Below, in pieces: positions 54,876 through 64,000 of a stretch of DNA of 64,000 nt. The DNA lies in NCBI GenBank assembly GCA_032209605.1, contig JASFXZ010000013.1:9073901-9137900 (forward strand), read 5' to 3'. A program made the translations under genes and the position numbers. The stretch is from Mactromeris polynyma (taxonomy: Eukaryota > Mollusca > Bivalvia > Venerida > Mactridae). Numbering within the stretch: the stretch's first letter is position 1; every line of letters begins with the position of its first letter. The notes beneath the pieces are model-generated. The model did not search any database. It saw only the letters and a list, made by a program, of their open reading frames with translations, and was not told the DNA's origin.

Positions 54876-55618
54876 ATGTTTTGAGGCGTTACGGACTGAA
54901 AAGAAAGACCAAACGAATGAAAAACACGATTCCCTGCAATCTGCTGCTTGGCATTGCTAAGAAACTCGACTTGGCTCAAGATCTCATAAAACTGCGACGC
55001 AATCTGGAACTCAAGAACAACCATCATAACGAAGATACGGTTCTCCATGTTGCCATAGAAACGAAAGTTAGTCGTCGACTTATGAGCGAGTTGCTGAGAA
55101 TGGGTTCTAACGTCAATGCCAGAAATAAAAAACTCGAGACGCCCCTGATGCGCGCGATTCTTATGGAAGCGGAAATTGAGACCATACGGGAAATATTATA
55201 TTATAACCCGATATTGGAACAGTGTGATAAATATGGTAAAACCACGCTTGCAATGGCAATGGCACGTGACCATGTTGAAAGAAGCAACACCGCTCGGAAC
55301 CTCGGGGTTGAGAAGGTAGATTCTATCGCAACCCTACTGTTGGATTGCGGTTATAATGTAAAGTATGATGACCTGAAAAAACCCCACCATACTGTTTATG
55401 CATTGCGCGCCGTGTGGAAAGATCTGGCGGCCACCATCGGTTGCGGCCGTGGCGGTCTTTATGTACAACAGAACCCGAAAACATTACAAATGAGATGCCG
55501 TGAGGTGGTTAGGCGATCTCAACCTGGGATAAATCTCCATAGGTATCTGGAACTCATGAAGGTGCCTTCAGATATCAAGGATTTTGTTCTTATGGTGGAT
55601 TTGTTAAAGGAACAGTGA
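54876..55618 (+). CDS. ASB-like ankyrin-repeat protein, coding exon 2 with SOCS-like box
   Basis: Acceptor CTTTATTTTCAG; completes codon 453 (G|AT, Asp) so that ECADVLRRYGLK, the end of an ankyrin repeat, is continuous across the junction. Further repeats: TVLHVAIETKVSRRLMSELL and TPLMRAILMEAEIETIREIL, at residues about 508-560. The last 45 residues look like a SOCS box: a BC-box-like TLQMRCREVVRR (from about residue 655; Leu, Cys and Val in register), then HRYLELMKVPSDIKDFV, where Cullin-5 boxes have a Leu-Pro-x-Pro followed by a hydrophobic helix. Here the box reads MKVPSDI, so the first Pro is missing. Stop at 55616-55618 after LLKEQ. I am confident of the gene and repeats and moderately so of the SOCS box. 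Confidence 0.85.
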
Positions 55619-56082
55619 TTTTCTGTCGCACGCATAAGGGAGATAATTCAAAGTGACTGCAGATATCAAATATTTTGTTCTAATGGTGGAAGTGCTTTTC
55701 TGTCGCACACATAAGGGAGATAATTCAAAGTGACTGCAGATATCAAATATTTTGTTCTAATGGTGGAAGTGATTTTCTGTCGCACACATAAGGTAGATAA
55801 TTCAAAGTGCCTTCAGATATCAAGGATTTTGTTCGTATGGTGGATTTGTTAAAGGAACAGTGATTTTCTGTCGCACGCATAAGGGAGATAATTCAAAGTG
55901 CTTTCAGATATCAAGGATTTCGTTCCAATGGTGGATTTGTTAAAGGAATGGTGATTTTTTGTCGCACGCATAAGGGAGATAATTCAAAGTGCTTTCAGAT
56001 ATCAAGGATTTCGTTCCAATGGTGGATTTGTTAAAGGAATGGTGATTTTTTGTCGCACGCATAAGGGAGACAATTCACTTTA
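55561..56082 (+). repeat. 91-bp tandem repeat of the ASB gene end
   Basis: About six copies. Copy 1 (55561-55655) is the genuine last 55 bases of coding sequence with its stop plus the first 37 bases of 3' UTR. Copies 2 and 3 are 77 bp (internal loss of GATTTGTTAAAGGAACA); copies 4-6 are 91 bp. All contain TCAGATATCAAGGAT or CAGATATCAAATAT and end AGATAATTCAAAGTG. Copies 4-6 keep a readable copy of the C-terminal codons with stop. Confidence 0.93.
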
Positions 56083-57550
56083 AATCGACTAAATTGTCTC
56101 CCTTTTATTATGTTAAAATTGAAATGTGATATCTGTCGCAAGATGACAAGATGGAGAGTTACTTGTTTTTTTGAAATCTGTGATGTAAAATATATTTCAT
56201 AGTGTTTCTAAAACTGATTGATCGTTTGGAACAAAACACAATGCAAGATTTATTTATGTAGTTGAATGTTTATATTGGAATTGTCATTTTATTCTATGAC
56301 GGTCTGCTATATTGATGTTTTTTTTTGTTTTTATTTTATGATCGTGTTTGATGCATTCTCGACAGCTCTCGGGCATTTCCGTACCACTTCGTTTCTCGGA
56401 TAACACCCTCTAGTGTATGTAAGGCGGAGCACTATGTAGCAAAACTCAACATTTTGTGCGGTCAAGAAATAGTTCTCGTAAAACGGATTTATAATTTCAA
56501 TAACTTCGATAAATTCACGTAAGAGATGGATTATCGTTGTCATTTCTAGTTAAAAAACTCACATATTTCAGTCTTCATATAGCTTAAATATTACATTCAT
56601 CAGCTCTCCAGCGTTCATGCCGCCATCTTGTTTTCATGACATTCGAATGGAATTTGCGAAAGAAGTGCCTAACGTACATCCGAGGCACTTGACGTAGTTG
56701 GCCGAGGATTTCCGAATGGTATTTGGATGGTAAATGAGCTGTTACGGGGTAAAACATGTATAGATAGTTTATTCAGAAATGTTAGACATATTGCCCATAA
56801 TTTCACATAAACAATGCAAATATATATATACAAAAATAACGAAATATTATACATTGTTCAATGGTTATTTGACATGCAATAGTATGCTTGATTAACATAA
56901 TATAAATCTTAATATAGTACTTATTACATTTTTATTGAAACAATGTCAAAAATAATTGAATACTTGAAAAGCGAGGAGAACATACAATTGAATTACTTAT
57001 TACTTATACAACTGATTTCTTAGGTTAAAAGCTTTATGGATAAACAATGATAGATTTTTAACAACATTCTTATTTACTGAGCTTAATAATACAACAAAAT
57101 TTGGTATATCGTATTTTTTTCTGTAATAATGTTTTATATATTGTTTACGAATTTCACTGTACAGTGAACATTCAAACAAAAAATGAAATTCATCTTCGAT
57201 TACATTGCATAACTGGCATTTTCTATCTTGAAGTGGTATTTTTGCTGGTTTGTGCCATCGTCCATCTTCGATTTTTAATCTATGCGAAAATGTGTAAGTG
57301 ATTTTCTAAATTTTGAAACATTTCTTACATTAAGATATGGCTGGAATTTAAAATCAGCGAAAAACACATAATATTTTGTATAAGTGACCAAAAAATCTTT
57401 TTTTTTTCATTTTCTAACAGATCTATTTTCAATTTCTATTTAATACCAACATTATTAAAAGGGGACGCCTACATTTTTTATAGCGAGTCCAATATTTAGT
57501 ACAAAATGCAAAAGTAAGCTACAAAATGATGACGTCGCGTCAGAATGTAC
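56083..57550. other. 3' flank of the ASB-like gene; no feature
   Basis: AT-rich. No AATAAA is visible soon after the repeats, so the poly(A) site is undetermined. Confidence 0.5.
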
Positions 57551-57552
57551 AT

Positions 57553-57785
57553 AATTGAGCGCTGCTATGAGATTTACAACCTCTTTATTTCAAGAAAACG
57601 TAACATGCGCCGTCGCTATTTGCAAACAGGAAACAAAATGTCCTATATATGGTCACTTACGTGTTCAAATTGTCGTATGGGGCAAATATTGCTGACTGGT
57701 AGTACATTGTGACGTCACATGCGACGTTTTCTGGAAATGACGTCACTTAAAGCAGAGGTTGGAAATCGTACAGCGGCGCTCAATT
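57553..57785 (+). mobile_element. TGACGTCA-bearing TIR element, copy 2
   Basis: 233 bp with inverted ends AATTGAGCGCTGCT / AGCGGCGCTCAATT, then CAACCTCT...AGAAAACG. Two TGACGTCA octamers remain on the right; the left one has decayed (TTATTTCAAG). The inverse counterpart is 41302-41522. Confidence 0.85.
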
Positions 57786-57789
57786 GTTA

Positions 57790-59685
57790 AACAATCGTCA
57801 GTTCTGCAAACGGCAAAAAATAACAAATTACGCAATACTTAAAAATACTTCCACGTTCGTTTACTTCTACAAATCACAATATCTTCAGACAAAGCGCTTA
57901 GTTTGTGACGTCAAAACGTTGATCGGAAAATACTCAACGTCATCACCAACGTCACTAGTACAGCTTTCGTCATGGAAGCGCTTAAATTATTTTCGAATAG
58001 TAACGTCAGATTCTACACATATATCGAAATGTTGCCATTCTATGTTCCTTTACCTAGGTCTCAATCTCTTGCGCTAGGTGTTGAACAAGTAAGTCCAGGG
58101 CCCGGGATTCAATCTTAGTTCTTAGAATGCGGCTTTGCCATTGGTCAATTTTAAAACTGAGAACAGAACCAACCAATCAGAGCTCGAGCTTGTTGACTGA
58201 GACACTGTGTGTATGACAATGTTGAATGAGTGCTGAATATTGAGCATGGGCAATTTTCTAAATTTTATAAGTGTAATTAATGATTGTGTCTGAGTGTGGA
58301 CTGTGGCACACAAACCAATAATTACTCCAATATCTCATTATACCATAAAATCTCAGAAAATGGACCCGAAAATAATATTTAGCGCTCATTTGACATTTAA
58401 GCACATTTTCAACTATTAAATTTTCAATATCAGACTAAAACATTATCTTATCCCGAATCATACACATATTCTATATAGTTCATGCTTCAAGTATCCACGT
58501 TTAACATCTTAATATTTTACATGACGTCATTTATATGACGTCATTAACGCTTTGAAGTCTTCACTGTGAATTATAGGATAATAACAACCGTAATTCCGCG
58601 GTAACCTACCGGAAAACATTGAATAAATAAGAATAAACAAACCTGACGTCAGATGTTTTTCTTTTCCTCACGCCCTTGCCATTTAGGGACATGTTGTATA
58701 TATTGTTGATGTACATGAGCTGTTGTTTTGTTTAACATCTACGTTATTGTTAAAGAATCTTGTTATATTTGTGTGCTATAAATAAACAATTTCTCAAAAT
58801 TCTGGTTATTTTTAATTTTTATTTTTATATAGAATTTTACTATAAATCAAAGAGATTATCAGAATAAATCATACGATTCTTCCCGCTGTCAATGGTCATA
58901 TTGAGCCGGGAGTGTGATATTATACAGCTGCGGGACAGGGGGCCTCTAGAGCCCCCGATGGGTTCAGGGCAAGACCGTAAGCCCCCGGAAGGTCCTGAAA
59001 TATTGCAGTTTTAAAGACTTTACAGATCTTTAACTGATAGCTAGCGAGAAAGGCGAAACCCTAGCAAACGTCTTACATCGCTACTTAGGATTAATTTACG
59101 TCTGACACGGTGTTAACAACTATACATAATAGTTGATTTTTGAGCGTGTATCTTAGAGAAATAAGGGTGTGAGCGTGATTCAGGTAAAATATTTTAATAG
59201 TGTTGGTTTTTTTGGCGAAGTACGTCAAATCTTGCTGATATGTGGAATCCAAAAAGACATATTGAATATCAAAAGCGATGTTAAAATTTTATTAAAAACT
59301 GTCCGGAATATGGCATTGAATAATGATTATTATTTATTTTCATTATTTATAATCATTTTATTATTTCAAGATGACCAAAAAACATGAATACAATGCGTCG
59401 CCAGTCAAATTCTTAAGCGCGTTATTTAATAAAGGGAGACAAATCTTGCAATATTATCCTGAAACAGTAGACCGCACTTACTTCCCTCTATACGAGTAAT
59501 AAAAAAAATGTTTTAAACTAAAAACATGATTTAATGAAGGTAAGTGATTGAATCTGTCGCTAGATCTGAATTAACATGGCGTAATAATGTCACAATACAA
59601 AATGTTACAATTAGTACCATATCAAAGTCGGTTAAAAATATTCATATCAATTTAACATCAAATGAAAACATGGTAGTTCTGTCAG
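57790..59685. other. No gene supported
   Basis: Open frames here are short and featureless. TGACGTCA-type sites occur at 58524 and 58536 outside a recognisable element. A GCCCCCGG-rich patch at 58930-59000 is non-repetitive. Confidence 0.45.
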
Positions 59686-59689
59686 TGTT

Positions 59690-59819
59690 GTATACAAAAT
59701 ACTACAAATTTGAAAGAAAGATGAAGCGAGAATGCAACAAACGAATCTCGCTGTTTTTTCTTGCTCAGTTAAAAAAAGGCGAGGGGCGAGATCACGATGG
59801 CCCTAACTGGAGTCCGTAC
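59690..59819 (-). mobile_element. TACGGGATCC TIR element, partial
   Basis: Inverse match to 51253-51380: GTATACAAAATACTACAAAT, GAAAGATG...GCGAGAATG and GGCGAGGGGCGAGATCACGA, ending GGCCCTAACTGGAGTCCGTA. The left half is not found, so the 106-codon frame here reads through a transposon remnant. Confidence 0.75.
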
Positions 59820-59824
59820 ATACA

Positions 59825-60170
59825 ATCTGGCCAGACCTTGAATATTAAACGAACGCCATATTAGTCTACATACCCATGTTATCGGAGTATGTAAGTATGT
59901 ATTGATAAAGCCAAGTCTTCCTCTTCGTTAACATTGGTTACTGCATGAATATACGTCACGAAACCCTGTGTGGTATTTCTAAATAAACCTCACAATTCAT
60001 ATGTCAATGTCTCGACTGATCTTATTAACTACTAGAGATTTCAAGTAGAATTAACATATCGAGGAGTGTTCAGGAAATAACCATACATTTCTCAATCGTT
60101 GACATTTATACCATACCTAACTATAATGAATCTTACAAATTGATATGAAATTAATGATGTGTGGAGTCCA
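59825..60170. other. No feature seen
   Basis: AT-rich flank of the large satellite. Confidence 0.5.
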
Positions 60171-60171
60171 A

Positions 60172-62190
60172 AGATCGGCCCTCTCTTGAGTAACATCCTC
60201 TCAAAAGCGACTCTCTCTTGAGTAACACCCTCTCCCAAGCGACTCTCTCTTCAGTAACACCCTCTCCCAAGCGACTCTCTCTCTTGTGTAACACCCTCTC
60301 CCAAGCGACTCTCTTGTGTAACACCCTCTCCCAAGCAACTCTCTCTTGTGTAACACCCTCTCCCAAGCGACTCTCTCTTGAGTAACACCCTCTCCCAAGC
60401 GACCTTCTCTTGTGTAACACCCTCTCCCAAGCGACTCTCTCTTGTGTAACACCCTCTCCCAAGCGACTCTCTCTCTTGAGTAACACCCTCTCCCAAGCGA
60501 CCCTCTCTTATGTAACACCCTCTCCCAAGCGACCTTCTCTTGTGTAACACCCTCTCCCAAGCAACTCTCTCTTGAGTAACACCCTCTCCCAAGCGACTCT
60601 CTCGCTTGTGTAACACCCTCTCCAAAGCGACTCTCTCTTGTGTAACACCCTCTCCAAAGCGACCCTCTCGCTTGTGTAACACCCCCTCCCAAGCGACTCT
60701 CTCTTGAGTAACACCCTCTCCCAAGCGACTCTCTCTTGTGTAACACCCTCTCCCAAGCGACTCTCTCTTGTGTAACACCCCCTCCCAAGCGACTCTCTCT
60801 TGTGTAACACCCCCTCCCAAGCGACTCTCTCTCGAGTAACACCCTCTCCCAAGCGACTCTCTCTTGTGTAACACCCTCTCCCAAGCGACTCTCTCTTGTG
60901 TAACACCGTCTCCCAAGCGACTCTCTCTTGTGTAACACCCTCTCCCAAGCGACTCTCTCTTGTGTAACACCCTCTCCCAAGCGACTCTCTCTTGTGTAAC
61001 ACCCTCTCCCAAGCGACTCTCTCTTGAGTAACACCCTCTCCCAAGCGACTCTCTCTTGAGTAACACCCTCTCCCAAGCGACTCTCTCTTGTGTAACACCC
61101 TCTCCCAAGCGACTCTCTCTTGAGTAACACCCTCTCCCAAGCGACTCTCTCTTGAGTAACACCCTCTCCCAAGCGACTCTCTCTTGAGTAACACCCTCTC
61201 CCAAGCGACTCTCTCTTGAGTAACACCCTCTCCCAAGCGACTCTCTCTTGTGTAACACCCTCTCCCAAGCGACTCTCTCTCTTGAGTAACACCCTCTCCC
61301 AAGCGACTCTCTCTCTTGTGTAACACCCTCTCCCAAGCGACTCTCTCTCTTGAGTAACACCCTCTCCCAAGCGACTCTCTCTTGAGTAACACCCTCTCCC
61401 AAGCGACTCTCTCTTGAGTAACACCCTCTCCCAAGCGACTCTCTCTTGTGTAACACCCTCTCTCAAGCGACTCTCTCTCTTGTGTAACACCCTCTCCCAA
61501 GCGACTCTCTCTCTTGTGTAACACCCTCTCCCAAGCGACTCTCTCTTGTGTAACACCCTCTCCCAAGCGACTCTCTCTTGAGTAACACCCTCTCCCAAGC
61601 GACTCTCTCTTGAGTAACACCCTCTCCCAAGCGACTCTCTCTTGAGTAACACCCTCTCCCAAGCGACTCTCTCTTGAGTAACACCCTCTCCCAAGCGACT
61701 CTCTCTTGAGTAACACCCTCTCCCAAGCGACTCTCTCTTGTGTAACACCCTCTCCCAAGCGACTCTCTCTCTTGAGTAACACCCTCTCCCAAGCGACACT
61801 CTCTCTTGTGTAACACCCTCTCCCAAGCGACTCTCTCTCTTGAGTAACACCCTCTCCCAAGCGACTCTCTCTTGAGTAACACCCTCTCCCAAGCGACTCT
61901 CTCTTGAGTAACACCCTCTCCCAAGCGACTCTCTCTTGTGTAACACCCTCTCTCAAGCGACTCTCTCTCTTGTGTAACACCCTCTCCCAAGCGACTCTCT
62001 CTCTTGTGTAACACCCTCTCCCAAGCGACTCTCTCTCTTGAGTAACACCCTCTCCCAAGCGACTCTCTCTTGTGTTACACCCTCTCCCAAGCGACTCTCT
62101 CTCTTGAGTAACACCCCCTCCCAAGCGGCTCTCTCTTGAGTAAAACCCTCTCCTAAGCGACTCTCTCTTGAGTATCAACCTCTCTTTAAT
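60172..62190 (-). repeat. 32-bp satellite array, about 62 copies
   Basis: On the + strand the unit is TCTCTTGAGTAACACCCTCT + CCCAAGCGACTC (32 bp; some units 34 bp by an extra CT). Two unit types, GAGTAAC and GTGTAAC, alternate irregularly. A block of about 490 bp is duplicated within the array: the rare variant CCTCTCTCAAGCGA appears at 61458 and 61948 in the same neighbourhood of variants. The minus-strand unit has no stop in any frame, giving overlapping frames up to 581 codons of an Arg/Glu/Gly repeat. With no start context, splice sites or codon bias I call it non-coding. Confidence 0.96.
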
Positions 62191-62214
62191 AACATTTTCA
62201 ATTTTTCATGAGGT

Positions 62215-62290
62215 TAGAACTATAAATTTAATCTCAGTAGAGCAACAACCTCTCAAATATATATAAGTCAAAGGGCATTGCACTGGAGAA
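62215..62290 (-). mobile_element. AACCTCT-palindrome element edge
   Basis: AATTTAATCTCAGTAGAGCA with ACAACCTCTC, then GGGCATTGCACTGGAGAAGT. This is the inverse of the 15760-15847 edge (AATTTAACCTCTATTGAGCA on its complement). Confidence 0.65.
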
Positions 62291-62344
62291 GTTACGCTAC
62301 AAACTCTTTGACAACAAAATAGCCGATTGACTGCAGTTTAAATC

Positions 62345-62395
62345 TGTCACCACACAGACAGAGACGGACAGACACGGACAGAGACGGACAGACAG
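62345..62395. repeat. GACAGA short tandem repeat
   Basis: Four to five units of GACAGAGACGGACA before CAGGGTTTTATCG. Confidence 0.85.
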
Positions 62396-62570
62396 GGTTT
62401 TATCGATGACCTCAATTTTGTTATTTGTTTACATCAAGATTTATTTTCAATCTGATTAAAATCAGCTCCTTAAGATGAATGTACGCTATGGTTACGAAGT
62501 AATATCCTGTATTTAAGTCCGAATGCCGTTAGTTTTGCAACAACCCTTTTTAACATAAACAGAATATATA

Positions 62571-62748
62571 CAGTTAAACATCGATAATACGACCACCCTT
62601 GAGACCCTTGAAATCCGGTCTTATTATTGAGGTGGTAATAATATTGAGGTTGAATAAAGAGCAAAATAGGCAAAATGGACTTGAACATTGTGTTCGTAAT
62701 TTTGAGGTGGTCTTATTATTGAGGTGGTCTTTAAATGAGGTTTTACTG
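62571..62748 (+). mobile_element. GACCACCTC-family MITE
   Basis: TA|CAGTTAAACATCGATAATAC ... ATGAGGTTTTACTG|TA, 178 bp; aligns along its full length with 38430-38612. Confidence 0.87.
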
Positions 62749-62754
62749 TACTTA

Positions 62755-63085
62755 AATTAATTATATTTCCTTGATTTAAAAGTGTTAATTGTCTTTCTGT
62801 CCGGAACAAAACCCTTAAGTTTGTTGCCTGTGACTAAATCTGTTATATTTTCTTTAATTGTTCTCAAGTTATGATATATATCTTTCCGAAATAATCATCT
62901 CCTTATATAAGTATACCATAGATAAGAAGATGTAAATGGTTATCTATATTTTTCACATTCTTCAGAAACTAACTTTGATAACATATAGTTATTATGAGAT
63001 TTTAGTACGGACACTATGCTTATGGTTTATCATCATATCAACTCAACTTTGATATTCTGAAGGTTTTAAACGATTAATAACTATG
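62755..63085. other. No feature seen
   Basis: AT-rich intergenic DNA. Confidence 0.5.
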
Positions 63086-63090
63086 CTGTA

Positions 63091-63234
63091 CTGTAAAACC
63101 TCAATATTAAGAACACACTTTTCAAGTCTATTTTCACTGTTTTGCTCTTTATTTAACCTCAGTATTGAGATGAACTCTATCAGGAAACCATTTTCAAGTG
63201 TTCCAAGAGCGGTCTTATTATTGAGGTTTTACTG
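63091..63234 (-). mobile_element. GACCACCTC-family MITE
   Basis: CTGTAAAACCTCAATATTAA ... TTATTGAGGTTTTACTG; shortened inside. Confidence 0.8.
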
Positions 63235-63272
63235 TACTTAAAATGAAATCAGGATTCGAAACATTATAACTA

Positions 63273-63577
63273 CAGTCGGACCTCGTTCATTCGAATTCAT
63301 CGGGTCCGTAATTTTATTTCGAAAAAAAAACAAGGTTTCGAATAAACCATTTCAATTCGACTTGCGTAGGAAAAAACATCGGAATCTGACATATATTTCG
63401 GATGATACTGAATATTCGGATAAAGAGTTGTCGAATAAACGAGGTCCGACCGTAACATGGTTTCGAATAGCCCATTTCAGTTCGACTTGCGTAAGAAAAT
63501 ACATCGGGACCTTACATATATTTCGGATGATACCAAGTATTCGGATAAAATGTTGTCGAATAAACGAGGTTCGACTG
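63273..63577 (+). mobile_element. CAGTCGGACCTCG-family MITE with tandem right part
   Basis: A complete copy (TA|CAGTCGGACCTCGTTCATTC to GAGGTCCGACCG, 63452) is followed directly by a second copy of its right two-thirds (63458-63577, TTTCGAATAGCCCATTTC to GAGGTTCGACTG|TA). Confidence 0.85.
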
Positions 63578-63579
63578 TA

Positions 63580-64000
63580 TATACAAGAGTAAGTAGTACA
63601 AGGTTACAATTCGAGCAGTATCAATTAAAAGATCAAACATTGATAAAACATTCACACACAAACAAACAAAAGGGATAAACAAAGCAAATCTTGATGATAG
63701 CAGTCACGTGACAACTGAACTACGTCACATGATACGTCAATAGCTATGACGTATCTGAAGATTGTTCTCGTCTTGATCAGTTTGACAAACGGGACATTGA
63801 TGTAATAAAATTAGATTATCTGAAAAGAAAAACAAACAAAAAACGATAAAACAATAATTAGTTAAAGCGGCACTACATATTCTATATAACCAGTGTTTGT
63901 AAAAAAAATGCTATTCTTCTTCGATGTTGAATTTGACATAATTCGCAATATATAAGACATTTTACTCCTGGGGTATTATTAATAAACGTCGGAAAGTCAG
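63580..64000. other. No feature seen
   Basis: AT-rich end of the window; TGACGT-like motifs near 63720-63750 are isolated. Confidence 0.45.

Noticed and set aside
59544..59864. 106-codon plus frame
   Set aside because: Its right half is a partial TIR element that matches 51253-51449.
60201..62178. Minus-strand open frames of 581, 556 and 401 codons
   Set aside because: They overlap in all three frames, follow a 32-bp satellite exactly and have no start or splice context; they are open only because the unit lacks stops.

Overview
The window is animal nuclear DNA: AT-rich, intron-rich and dense with repeats. It carries parts of two protein-coding genes, both on the + strand, and one truncated retrotransposon; almost everything else is intron or intergenic DNA packed with small palindromic transposons and minisatellites. 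Spliced genes with standard GT/AG junctions, a typical metazoan Ral GTPase, a DIRS-type retroelement and many tRNA-derived and TIR elements suggest a lophotrochozoan invertebrate. A bivalve mollusc is my best guess; this is inference from style, not from a marker gene.

1-24.7 kb: a Ral small GTPase gene. The first coding exon is 2189-2296 (a 5' non-coding exon must lie upstream of the window), followed by 2727-2935 and 9374-9548. Two alternative terminal coding exons follow, at 13714-13860 and 24581-24694. Both splice in phase 0 after Lys164, and each supplies its own last part of helix 5, hypervariable tail, CAAX box and stop. Predicted proteins are 212 aa (tail ends CILL after two more Cys, weakly charged) and 201 aa (polybasic tail ending CVIL). 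They would share the same G domain and effector loop but have different membrane anchors.

24.7-49.7 kb: no host gene recognised. At 35.5-38.0 kb lies a DIRS-like retrotransposon with Gag (zinc knuckle) and reverse transcriptase-RNase H, but no tyrosine recombinase. The remainder is a mosaic of MITE families, SINE-like pieces and tandem arrays (41 bp, 31 bp and others).

49.7-56.1 kb: a gene for a 699-aa ankyrin-repeat protein with a C-terminal SOCS-box-like segment (ASB-like, a probable Cullin-5/Elongin BC substrate adaptor). It has two coding exons, 53262-54618 and 54876-55618, and perhaps a non-coding first exon near 49.8 kb. Its last codons, stop and proximal 3' UTR are tandemly repeated about six times.

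56.1-64 kb: no gene; a 2-kb 32-bp satellite (60.17-62.19 kb) and several MITEs.

The most interesting structure is (i) the Ral tail switch, (ii) two large 32-bp satellites 44 kb apart, in opposite orientation, that share a unit and flanks and seem to have grown out of one palindromic element family, and (iii) nested insertions whose order and target duplications can be read directly, one with an empty site elsewhere in the window.
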